NCBI RefSeq assembly: GCF_029868325.1
Contig: NZ_JARWNW010000311.1
Span: 1 to 50,687 of the forward strand
Length of the DNA stretch: 50,687 nucleotides
Source: Nocardia carnea
GTDB lineage: Bacteria > Actinomycetota > Actinomycetes > Mycobacteriales > Mycobacteriaceae
Direction: 5' to 3'
A program made the position numbers and the translations under genes. Shown in pieces: positions 16,840 through 24,498 of the stretch (positions are counted from its first letter, which is position 1; every line of letters begins with the position of its first letter). Under the pieces are notes generated by a model. The model ran no database searches. It was not told where the DNA came from and worked only from the letters and a program-made list of their open reading frames with translations.

Positions 16840-18027
16840 CTAGGCTGCCTGCGGAACGGTTTTCCGGCGGCGCAGTGGCTGCCGCGGCCGGGCGACGAGC
16901 GCGTTGCTCAGCGGTGTGCGCAGGGCGACCTCGACCACCAGGAGGCTGGCGGCCAGCACTATGACTGTGAGGACCGCCGAGCGGAGGTGCGGAACGGGAT
17001 CGAGCATCCGATCCACCGGCAGTACCCGGTACACCACGTCGATCATCATCGGATGCACGGCGAAAACGCCGAACGCGCGCAGTGCGCCATAGCTGACGAT
17101 CCGTGCGACCGGACCGTCGCCGCTGCCGCGGCGATCGTTCCAGGCCATACCCACGAGATACAGCAGCACCAGGGCTCCGACGAACAGCGGCAGGAACTGC
17201 GGGTTCCACGGCGAGGAGTGGCGCGTGGAGTCGATACCGGCGTCCGCATCCCGCAGATGCCCCACCAGGCCGTACGCACAACCGAGCACGGCCACGCCGA
17301 CGACGACGGGCAGATTCGCGCGGATCCAGGCATCGACCCGCTCGAAATGCACCGCGAGCAAGGCGCCGATCACCGCGAACAGCGCGTACATCGGGAAGGC
17401 CTTCCACAGGTGCACCTGGGGACTCCAGCCGAGCACCGCGGTCGCGCCGGGCCAGTCGAAGAACATGAATATGCCCAGTTGCAGTGTGACGGCGGCGGCG
17501 AGCAATTCCAGGTGATGACCCGCGGTGCGGTGGACCAGCCATTGGAGTACTGGGAACAGTAGATAGATCTGCATGGAGATGAGCAGGAAGTACAGGTGAT
17601 ACCGGCCGTCGCCGGTGAGGATGCTGCCCACCGAATCCCGGGCCAGTTCCCCGGCGCCGGGCATCGGGGTGGAATCGTCCCACCAGACCAGGAACACCGT
17701 GTAGAGCACCGACCACACCAGATACGGCAGAACGACCTGACCGAAGCGTCGCCGCCAGAAGGCGCCGGGGGATACCTTGCGACCGGAATAGCCCAGGAAG
17801 AGGACGAAAACGGTGATCGCGACGAACCCGTACCGAGTGGTGTGCCCCACAGTGGCCATCACTCCGCTGCCGCCGGCGACATCGGGAGTGGTGCCGTGCG
17901 TGTGGGTGGCGACGACCAGGGTGAACAGGGCGACCCGCATGAAATCGGCGGTGTGATTGTACGGGCGGGTTGTCGGTGGCGGTGCCTGCGTTGTGTGTGC
18001 GTCCGTCCTTGCCAGCGTGTCGACCAC
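16840..18027 (-). CDS. Acyltransferase-3 family membrane protein
   Basis: This 395-residue protein has about ten hydrophobic helices and the acyltransferase-3 layout: an N-terminal helix with MRVALFTLVVATHTHG, in which the His pair matches the family's catalytic region, then FVLFLGYSGRK, and LYFLLISMQIYLLFPVLQWL in the middle. Such proteins move acyl groups onto envelope sugars or lipids from the cytoplasmic side. The last 20 residues are basic (RPRQPLRRRKT). It is divergent from a second acyltransferase-3 protein with an SGNH domain, 426 bp away. The acceptor is unknown. Confidence 0.85.
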   Translation of the reverse strand: MVDTLARTDAHTTQAPPPTTRPYNHTADFMRVALFTLVVATHTHGTTPDVAGGSGVMATVGHTTRYGFVAITVFVLFLGYSGRKVSPGAFWRRRFGQVVLPYLVWSVLYTVFLVWWDDSTPMPGAGELARDSVGSILTGDGRYHLYFLLISMQIYLLFPVLQWLVHRTAGHHLELLAAAVTLQLGIFMFFDWPGATAVLGWSPQVHLWKAFPMYALFAVIGALLAVHFERVDAWIRANLPVVVGVAVLGCAYGLVGHLRDADAGIDSTRHSSPWNPQFLPLFVGALVLLYLVGMAWNDRRGSGDGPVARIVSYGALRAFGVFAVHPMMIDVVYRVLPVDRMLDPVPHLRSAVLTVIVLAASLLVVEVALRTPLSNALVARPRQPLRRRKTVPQAA

Positions 18028-18453
18028 GAAAAACCCTTACCCATGCTTATGAAACGCGACCTGTCTACCGCATCGGTGTACCCACCGACAAACCCGGTCC
18101 GCCCTGCGGCCGTCGAGTTCCATGGTGCCCGTCGGGCCGCTCGCCCCGGGCGGAGCCGCACGCGACCGGGGGGCCGTGCCCGTCGGTGAAGGGCATCCCT
18201 GTTGTGTTTCGCGGCGGAGAGAGAGTGGCTCACGGGATCGCCGTCGACACCTCCTGCGGAGGCACTGTAGGGCAGCGGCGGGGCCGGCGGCCACCGCGGG
18301 GGTCCGGGCCCGTTATCGGTGTTCGATACAGTGGAGAACAGGTGAACAGGGAGGGCGCACGGCCGGCGGACGGCAGGGCCCGGCTGCATCCGAGGCAGGG
18401 GCCTGGCCGCCGGATGGACCGATCGGCTCCGACGGGTAAGGGAACGGTTGGTC
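18028..18453. other. Divergent intergenic region
   Basis: These 426 bases separate the two acyltransferase genes. I see no convincing coding frame; the candidates on both strands are Arg/Pro/Gly-rich shadows without ribosome binding sites. The region must contain two divergent promoters, but I could not pick out a clear -35/-10 pair. Confidence 0.5.
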
Positions 18454-20622
18454 ATGGCTGCGTCGCATTCGCCCGGACTCACGCCTCGGCCGGCCGGAAC
18501 CCCCGGGTGTCGCGGTCCGGTGGCCGGCGAGGCAACCGCGGTATCGGCCGCGGCCCGGTCCGGTACGAAGCCGGCCGCGGGCACCGCCTATCGCGCGGAT
18601 CTGGACGGTCTGCGCGGAATGGCGATCGCGCTGGTGGTGGTGTTCCACATCTGGATGGGCCGGGTATCCGGCGGGGTGGACGTCTTCCTGGTGTTGTCCG
18701 GCTTCTTCTTCACCGGTTTGCTGCTGCGCCGGGCCGGCAGCACCGGGTCGGTAGGGGTGTGGTCCACCGTGCGCCGGACCCTGCGGCGTCTGCTGCCGGC
18801 GCTGGTCGTGGTGCTCGTCGCGGTCCTCGGCGCTGCCGTGGTGTTGCGTCCCTATACGCAATGGGCGGATATCGCCGACCAGACCCTGTCCTCGCTGTTC
18901 TACTACCAGAACTGGCAGCTCGCGTGGACGTGGTCGGACTATCTGGCCGCGGACCCGTCGGTGAGCCCGCTACAGCATCTGTGGTCGATGTCGGTGCAGG
19001 GGCAGTACTACGCGGCTGCGCTGCTCGTCGTAGCGGTGGTGACCGCGGTATGCCGGTACCTGGGATATCAGGGGCGGATCCGGGCGGTACTGGGGGTTGT
19101 CATCACCGTGGCCGCGGCCGCGTCGTTCGTGTACGCGGCGCACGGTACGGCCACCTATCAGGGCTGGAACTACTACGACAGCTTCGCCCGGGCGTGGGAG
19201 TTGCTGGCCGGCGCGGGCCTGGTGCTCTTCGCGTCGAGCCGGTCACCGGCGCGACCGTTACGGCAGGTACTGGCCTGGTCGGGACTGGCCGGGGTCGTGG
19301 GCTGCGGCTGGCTGATCGTCGACGGCGCAAACCGCTTTCCGGGCCCGGCAGCGCTGCTACCTGTCGGCGCCTGTCTGGCGCTCATCCTGTCCGGTACCGG
19401 CCTGGCCCCCGCGGACCGGCCGTGGCCGAACCGGGTCCTGGCCACCCCGGTGGCACGCCGGCTCGGCGATATCGCCTACCCCCTGTACCTGTGGCACTGG
19501 CCGATTCTGATCTTCTACCTGGCCTACCGCGATCAGCCGCGGGCGGGTCTGGCCGGTGGGGTCGCGATCATCGTGTTGTCGGTGGTGCTGGCCTGGTGCA
19601 CGCATCGCTGGGTCGAACAGCCGCTCCGGCTGCGCTCCGGAGCCGGTCCCGCGGCGGGTGAGGTGTCCGCGCGGTACCGGCGGGTGGCGGGCGTGGCGGT
19701 ATCGGCGGTAGCGGTTGCGATGGTCGCGGTAACAGTCGCCTGGCAGGTCCTCGTCGTGGGGCAGGCGAGGGTGCCGAATGCTCTCGACCCCGTCCGCTAT
19801 CCCGGTGCGGAAGCGCTCGCGTCGGGTGCACCTGTTCCGGAGGCCCGGGTACGTCCGAGCCCCTTGGAGGTCTCGGCGGATCTGCCGCCCTCGACGATGG
19901 ACGGCTGTATCGCCGATTGGGACACGCGTGATGTTGTGACCTGCACCTACGGCGACCCGGACGCGGAACGAACGCTGGCCATGGCGGGGAGTTCGCATGT
20001 GGAGCACTGGTTGCCGGCCCTGCAGGTCCTCGCCGAACAACACAATTTCCGAATCCGGACCTACCTCAAGATGGGCTGCGCACTGACACTCGCAGAAGAT
20101 GCCACCTACAAAGGTGAGGCCATCCCGGACTGCCGCGACTGGTCCCGGGATGTCATCGACCGGCTGGGAACCGACCGGCCCGACTGGGTGTTCACCATCG
20201 GCACGCATCCGCGTCTGGAAAGCGGTGACGAAACCCCGCCCGGTTATCCCGACGTCTGGGCGGCGCTGGCCGATCAGGGCCTGAATGTGATCGCGATCCG
20301 CGATACTCCGTGGCTGCGCCGCGACGGCGGCGTCCCGTATCGGGCCGGTGACTGTCTAGCCTTCGGCGGGACGGCGGCCGGTTGCGGGATGCACCGTATC
20401 GATGCCCTGGACGAGATCAATCCCGCCCTCGAGCCTGCATCGTACTTTCCGAATGTATTCCCCATCGACCTCAGCGGCGCCGTCTGTACCGATGACCTGT
20501 GCCCGGTCGTCGTAGGAAATATTCTCGCGTACCACGACGAACACCATCTGAGCGCGACCTTCTCTCGCTCCCTGGCCGGCCCACTCGGGCGCGCGTTGCA
20601 TCCCCTGCTGGGATGGTGGTGA
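18454..20622 (+). CDS. Acyltransferase-3/SGNH fusion O-acyltransferase (OatA-like layout)
   Basis: This 722-residue protein begins with a Pro/Ala-rich cytoplasmic tail. Residues 45-400 form the acyltransferase-3 membrane domain, with YRADLDGLRGMAIALVVVFHIW holding the catalytic histidine and GGVDVFLVLSGFFFTGLLL after it. A transmembrane helix near 410-435 leads to an extracellular SGNH domain: block I is AMAGSSHVEHW (GSSH where GDSH is usual) and the C-terminal block is DEHHLS, supplying Asp and His. The domain should transfer the acyl group outside the membrane onto peptidoglycan or a polysaccharide. The ATG at 18454 is preferred over a TTG six bases earlier. Confidence 0.9.
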   Translation: MAASHSPGLTPRPAGTPGCRGPVAGEATAVSAAARSGTKPAAGTAYRADLDGLRGMAIALVVVFHIWMGRVSGGVDVFLVLSGFFFTGLLLRRAGSTGSVGVWSTVRRTLRRLLPALVVVLVAVLGAAVVLRPYTQWADIADQTLSSLFYYQNWQLAWTWSDYLAADPSVSPLQHLWSMSVQGQYYAAALLVVAVVTAVCRYLGYQGRIRAVLGVVITVAAAASFVYAAHGTATYQGWNYYDSFARAWELLAGAGLVLFASSRSPARPLRQVLAWSGLAGVVGCGWLIVDGANRFPGPAALLPVGACLALILSGTGLAPADRPWPNRVLATPVARRLGDIAYPLYLWHWPILIFYLAYRDQPRAGLAGGVAIIVLSVVLAWCTHRWVEQPLRLRSGAGPAAGEVSARYRRVAGVAVSAVAVAMVAVTVAWQVLVVGQARVPNALDPVRYPGAEALASGAPVPEARVRPSPLEVSADLPPSTMDGCIADWDTRDVVTCTYGDPDAERTLAMAGSSHVEHWLPALQVLAEQHNFRIRTYLKMGCALTLAEDATYKGEAIPDCRDWSRDVIDRLGTDRPDWVFTIGTHPRLESGDETPPGYPDVWAALADQGLNVIAIRDTPWLRRDGGVPYRAGDCLAFGGTAAGCGMHRIDALDEINPALEPASYFPNVFPIDLSGAVCTDDLCPVVVGNILAYHDEHHLSATFSRSLAGPLGRALHPLLGWW

Positions 20623-20646
20623 CGGCGCCCGGATGAACCGTGCGGA

Positions 20647-20904
20647 TCAGCTGTTTTCGCAACCGATTCCATTGCCGTCGCGGTCCAGGTCGTATTCGTC
20701 GGGACCGATCACTCGAACCTGCCCGGTGTACTCGGGCCCGTTACCACTGCCGCCCGCGCAGTCGACGTCGCTGGTGATGGGGACGCAGGGCTCGTAGGAG
20801 GAGTGGCATTCCGCAGGCTGGGCTGCGGCGGGCTGGGCGGCGACGACGGTTCCGGCGGCAGCGAAGGCGAGTGCGGTCGAGCCCAGCAAGGCGAGTGTTC
20901 TCAT
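20647..20904 (-). CDS. Secreted Excalibur calcium-binding domain protein
   Basis: This 85-residue protein has a Sec signal peptide (MRTLALLGSTALAFAAAGTVV, cleavage after about AAA near residue 26). The mature part carries an Excalibur-type domain: a cysteine pair and the loop DEYDLDRDGNGIGCE, a compact Asp-rich calcium-binding motif. The ATG at 20904 follows GAAGA; an upstream ATG at 20949 would place charged residues before the signal. It converges on the SGNH acyltransferase with 24 bp between stops. Exported Excalibur proteins are envelope-associated; the exact role is unknown. Confidence 0.88.
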   Translation of the reverse strand: MRTLALLGSTALAFAAAGTVVAAQPAAAQPAECHSSYEPCVPITSDVDCAGGSGNGPEYTGQVRVIGPDEYDLDRDGNGIGCENS

Positions 20905-21109
20905 GGCGTCTTCTTTCAGAGGGGTTGACGAACGGCAGAAGTTTCGCACGGAAGTGTGCTCCGAGACTCTATTTAGACGGAAAAGAGACCTATAAAATAA
21001 GCTGTTATCGAATGCTTACGGTTTTGCTCGGTCGTCGCTCTTGTGGGGAACCGGTGCGCGGGTGAGGGTGTTGTTCCGGCGAAGTTCCCGATGATCTGGA
21101 GGTCGGCCC

Positions 21110-21547
21110 ATGGAAACACCGCAGGTCAACGAACTATTCGATCCCGCGACGGAGTTCGGTGCCCGGGTTGCTGCGCGCCTGGCGCATGAGGAGATCATCT
21201 GGCTGACCACCGTCGGCCCGACCGGCACCCCGCAACCGAACCCGGTGTGGTTCCACTGGCAGGCGGGATCCTTTCTCATCTTCAGTCAGCCCGACCGGCC
21301 GAAGCTGCGTAATATCGCCCGCGACCACCGGGTTGCGCTGCATTTCAACAGCACCGGATCCGGCGGCGATATCGTCGTTTTCGGCGGTTCCGCCCGGCTC
21401 GAACTGACAACCGACCCGGAGGAGGTCGCCGCCTACCTCGAGAAGTACCGGGACGGGCTGGCGGGCCTGGCGATGACAGCCGAGCAGTTCCGCGCCGAGT
21501 ATTCGGTGCCGATCCGGGTGATCCCCGACCGGCTCCGAGGTTTCTGA
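21110..21547 (+). CDS. F420-type/pyridoxamine oxidase-like split-barrel protein (TIGR03667 type)
   Basis: This 145-residue protein has the flavin/F420 split-barrel fold: an N-terminal helix, WLTTVGPTGTPQPNPVWFHW at about residues 31-50, then FSQPDRPKLRNIARDHRVALHF, the typical binding segment. It resembles the TIGR03667 group, actinobacterial FDORs thought to use F420. The ATG follows GGAGG. It lies upstream of an atypical P450 and a radical SAM gene in the same direction, but 90-150 bp gaps leave co-transcription open. A reductase of an oxidised intermediate would fit; this is inference. Confidence 0.87.
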   Translation: METPQVNELFDPATEFGARVAARLAHEEIIWLTTVGPTGTPQPNPVWFHWQAGSFLIFSQPDRPKLRNIARDHRVALHFNSTGSGGDIVVFGGSARLELTTDPEEVAAYLEKYRDGLAGLAMTAEQFRAEYSVPIRVIPDRLRGF

Positions 21548-21637
21548 CCCTCATGGCGCCGCGGCTCGCAGTGGCACAACGCACTACCCGCCGGCTTGCG
21601 GTCGATTCGCTACATCAATAATGTTCCGACACAGGAG

Positions 21638-22960
21638 ATGTCCCAACTGAGACAACTTCTGATCTGTTGTTGTTGCTTTCATTGGAGTTCCAAGGCATTG
21701 GCCAAGTCCCTCCCGTCGCCCGGAACCGGCACTGCCGGCTGCCCGTACTCCGCCCCCGCCCGGACCGGTGCACCGCAGCGCGTCGCCCTGTATACCGAGG
21801 AGTACGCCGCCGATCCGCATCGTTCGTTCACTCAGATGCGTCGTCGGCATGAAACCCTCGCACCAGTGGAGCTGGCGCCCGGTATTCCGGCCACCCTGGT
21901 GATCGGATACCACACCGCCATCCGGATCTTCAACGACCCCGAACACTTTCCGGCCGATGCGCGTGCCTGGGAGAAGACCGTCCCGGCCGACCACCCGCTC
22001 ATGCCCATGATGGCGTGGCGGCCCAATGTGATGCGCAGTACCGGACGGGAGCATGCCCGGTACCGGCAGGCGATTACAGCCGCACTCGACGGGGTCGATC
22101 TGTTCTCCATGCACCAGAACGTCGAAGCGGTTGCCACCCCGCTGATCAACGACTTCTGTCTGGACGGCAAAGCCGAACTCATCGGTCAGTACGCCTTTCC
22201 GCTGACCTTCCAGGTGCTCAACGCCATGCTGGGTTGCCCGCCGGATATCGGGCAGTACATCGCTGCCGGTATGGCTGCCATGTTCGAAGGTGGTTCCGCC
22301 GCCACCGAAGCGGACGCCCAGATCAACGAAGGGCTTCTGGAGCTGGTCGCACTCAAGCGCGCCGAACCCGGACGTGACGTCACCTCCCGGCTGCTGGCCC
22401 ACTCGGCGCAGCTGCAGGATTCGGAGATGGTGCACCAGTTGGCCGTGTTGTACGGGGCGGGTATCGAGCCACTGACCAACCTGACGGTCAACACGCTGCT
22501 TCTCATGATCACCGACCCGCGGTTCACCGGCACATCGTCTTCCGGTGTGGCACCGACGACCCGGGACGCACTCAACGAGCTGCTGTACACCGACCCGCCG
22601 ATGGCGAACTACTGTCTCAGCTATCCGCGGCAACCGATCATGCTCGACGGTGTTTGGCTACCCGCCGATCAGCCGGTCCTCATCGGAATGTCGGCCTGCA
22701 ACAACGATCCGGCAATCCATGCGGGCGAGTACACCGACAACAACGCGCATCTGGCGTGGGGTTCGGGCCCGCATACCTGCCCGGCCCGCTCGATTGCCTA
22801 TATGGTTGCCCAGAATGCGATCGATCAGCTGCTCGACGCGCTGCCCGAGGTGCAGCTCGCCTGCCGTCCCGAGGAACTGCGTTGGCGGCCAGGGCCTTTC
22901 CATCGCGCACTCTCATCGATGCCGGTGGTGTTTCCGCCGTCGCCACCGCTGGGTCCCTGA
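21638..22960 (+). CDS. Atypical cytochrome P450 (CYP156/157-like, no ExxR arginine)
   Basis: The C-terminal half is clearly P450: heme loop AHLAWGSGPHTCPARSIA with the cysteine ligand, then RWRPGPFHRALSSMPV, typical of the P450s found in Streptomyces conservons. The K-helix reads NELLYTDPP, so the invariant ExxR arginine is replaced by tyrosine, and the I-helix GAGIEPLTNLT lacks the usual acid-threonine pair. Known conservon P450s share such losses. Start is uncertain: the ATG at 21638 has AGGAG directly adjacent (too close), while a TTG at 21698 has GGAG 10 bases upstream and begins just before the conserved AGCPY segment. The extra N-terminus contains four consecutive cysteines. No conservon partners are nearby. 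Confidence 0.85.
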   Translation: MSQLRQLLICCCCFHWSSKALAKSLPSPGTGTAGCPYSAPARTGAPQRVALYTEEYAADPHRSFTQMRRRHETLAPVELAPGIPATLVIGYHTAIRIFNDPEHFPADARAWEKTVPADHPLMPMMAWRPNVMRSTGREHARYRQAITAALDGVDLFSMHQNVEAVATPLINDFCLDGKAELIGQYAFPLTFQVLNAMLGCPPDIGQYIAAGMAAMFEGGSAATEADAQINEGLLELVALKRAEPGRDVTSRLLAHSAQLQDSEMVHQLAVLYGAGIEPLTNLTVNTLLLMITDPRFTGTSSSGVAPTTRDALNELLYTDPPMANYCLSYPRQPIMLDGVWLPADQPVLIGMSACNNDPAIHAGEYTDNNAHLAWGSGPHTCPARSIAYMVAQNAIDQLLDALPEVQLACRPEELRWRPGPFHRALSSMPVVFPPSPPLGP

Positions 22961-23046
22961 GGTTGCTGCGGTGTGGCCGGATGTGGCTGCGCCGTGGCTG
23001 ATTCACGCCGACGCGAGCGTGCTGGGTCGCTACCCGACAACAGGGG

Positions 23047-23079
23047 TGCGTAAAATTTACGCAACGGCTACCGTTGCGT
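23047..23079. promoter_or_regulatory. Two overlapping perfect palindromes
   Basis: TGCGTAAA-A-TTTACGCA (23047-23063) and ACGCAACGG-CTA-CCGTTGCGT (23059-23079) overlap by 5 bases. Both are perfect. They sit in an AT-richer patch between the atypical P450 and the 27-codon ORF. The second can form a hairpin; TTGCGT (23074-23079) with TATGAC 17 bases later could be a promoter. Operator or terminator for the flanking genes. Confidence 0.55.
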
Positions 23080-23117
23080 CGTAAGTATTCCTGGCATATG
23101 ACAGGAGTGTTATAAAA

Positions 23118-23201
23118 GTGACAAGGATAACGCTGGGGTCTCGCGCTGCCAGCAGGGCTATCCTAGAATTCTTTGTGGCGCTAATGATTTCAGTTCAGTA
23201 A
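23118..23201 (+). CDS. Putative 27-residue peptide, possible RiPP precursor or leader
   Basis: A GTG-started frame of 27 codons plus TAA lies 150 bp upstream of the radical SAM gene. AGGAG at 23103-23107 is 10 bases before the GTG, a reasonable spacing. The first half is basic and polar (three Arg, start MTRITLGSRA); the second half is hydrophobic, ending FFVALMISVQ. It has no cysteine, tryptophan or tyrosine. The surrounding DNA has lower GC than the genes around it. It could be a peptide substrate for the radical SAM and P450 enzymes, a regulatory leader peptide, or chance. I know of no family match. Confidence 0.35.
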   Translation: MTRITLGSRAASRAILEFFVALMISVQ

Positions 23202-23351
23202 GACCGCTCCCTGTCCGCTCTCTTACCTACCACCGTCGAATCCCGTTGATTCGGCTACGCATCGGCAGCACTGTCGTTTTCGGACATGTTCGACTAGCCG
23301 GTGACATCTAGTAGCGCGCAGAACTTGCCGCATCGCCCCGAGGAGGATGTC

Positions 23352-24479
23352 GTGGCTCAGCCCGTTTTCCTGGACGTCAGGCCAAGTAAGGAACGCATAT
23401 TAACCCGAGCATTCGAACTCGCGCAAGAGGATCCGGCATTGGCCGAACGTTTGATGCGTGTGAACGAAGTGGCCCGGGGAATCAGAACGGTGGAGGTCTG
23501 GGTTACCGACGCCTGTAACCTGCGGTGCAAGGGCTGCTGGTTCTTCGAACACGATATGGACAAGCAGAGCGTCGAAATCCGTGATCTGGGAACGATCCGC
23601 GCGTTCGCCGAAGATCTCCGCGACAACAAGAAGATCACCAGCACACTGTTGATCGGCGGCGAACCGGCACTCGTCCTGGACCGCGTGCGCGTATTCGCGG
23701 AGACGATTCGCAATGTCACGGTGGTGACGAACGGGACGCGGCCGATTCCGTACGACGGGCTGGAAGATCTCGCCATCGCGGTATCGCTGTGGGGCGGAGG
23801 GCCGGTCGACGACGAGTTGCGCGGTTACGGAGTCAACGGCCGGCGGATCACCGGATTGTTCGACAAGGCGTTGCGCACGTATACCGGTGACCCGCGGGCC
23901 ACCTGGGTCTACACGCTCAGCGAAGCCGGAATGCCTTACCTCGAAAGAACTGTCGAGGCCATCGCCGAAAACGGTAACCAGATCAACTTCGGTTACTACA
24001 GCGACAACGGCACAGATCCCACCGCCCGGCTGCACAACGAAGAACGGGCCATCGAGGAAATGACCCGGATGCGCGAAACCTACCCCGATACCGTTATCGG
24101 CGACCCGTATTACTTCCGAACGCTGGTCACGGGGCGCACGCATTGGGGGACCTTCGGCGCCGAAACCTGCCCCAGCATCAGCAACGATCATCCCGCGCAC
24201 GCCAAGCGTCTGACCGAGGGGCATCCGATCGTCGGGCGGTTCAACGCGTACCGAACCGACCAGAGCGTCCAGTACTGTGCCACCACCGGGGACTGTGACA
24301 ACTGCCGGGACAGTCAGGCCGTATGGAGCTGGTTGCTCGTCAATATGCACCGTTTCCTGGGCGATCTGGACCACCTGAACACCTGGGTGAATCTGGCCGA
24401 GAACTTCTACCGCCAGTACTACTGGTCCAGTTATCACCCCGCCCGGCAGGTGACCGCCCAGCCGGTGGTCGGCGCATAG
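23352..24479 (+). CDS. Radical SAM protein with C-terminal auxiliary-cluster cysteines
   Basis: This 375-residue enzyme has the SAM-cluster motif C-x3-C-x2-C (DACNLRCKGCWFF) near residue 60, GGEPAL as the SAM-binding GGE, and a TIM-barrel-sized core. The C-terminal third has four more cysteines: one in ETCPSIS and C-x5-C-x2-C in QYCATTGDCDNC, enough for one auxiliary Fe-S cluster of twitch/SPASM type. Such proteins often modify peptides, but some act on small molecules. The GTG at 23352 follows AGGAGG; a frame to 23301 has no RBS. A P450 follows 19 bp after it, so the two form an operon. It is not MftC-like in context: there is no mycofactocin precursor or partner. Confidence 0.88.
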   Translation: MAQPVFLDVRPSKERILTRAFELAQEDPALAERLMRVNEVARGIRTVEVWVTDACNLRCKGCWFFEHDMDKQSVEIRDLGTIRAFAEDLRDNKKITSTLLIGGEPALVLDRVRVFAETIRNVTVVTNGTRPIPYDGLEDLAIAVSLWGGGPVDDELRGYGVNGRRITGLFDKALRTYTGDPRATWVYTLSEAGMPYLERTVEAIAENGNQINFGYYSDNGTDPTARLHNEERAIEEMTRMRETYPDTVIGDPYYFRTLVTGRTHWGTFGAETCPSISNDHPAHAKRLTEGHPIVGRFNAYRTDQSVQYCATTGDCDNCRDSQAVWSWLLVNMHRFLGDLDHLNTWVNLAENFYRQYYWSSYHPARQVTAQPVVGA

Positions 24480-24498
24480 GGGCGGGTAGCGACCGATC

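Noticed and set aside
21553..21650. Very short frames of 22 and 9 codons before the atypical P450
   Set aside because: They have no ribosome binding site and no recognisable composition; chance frames are expected at this length.
21638..22960. Conservon locus
   Set aside because: The P450 resembles conservon P450s, but no roadblock, DUF742 or GTPase gene is nearby.
23352..24479. Radical SAM protein as mycofactocin MftC
   Set aside because: No MftA/B precursor partner or other mft gene is nearby, and the sequence around the SAM cluster (CNLRCKGCWFF) differs from what I know of MftC.
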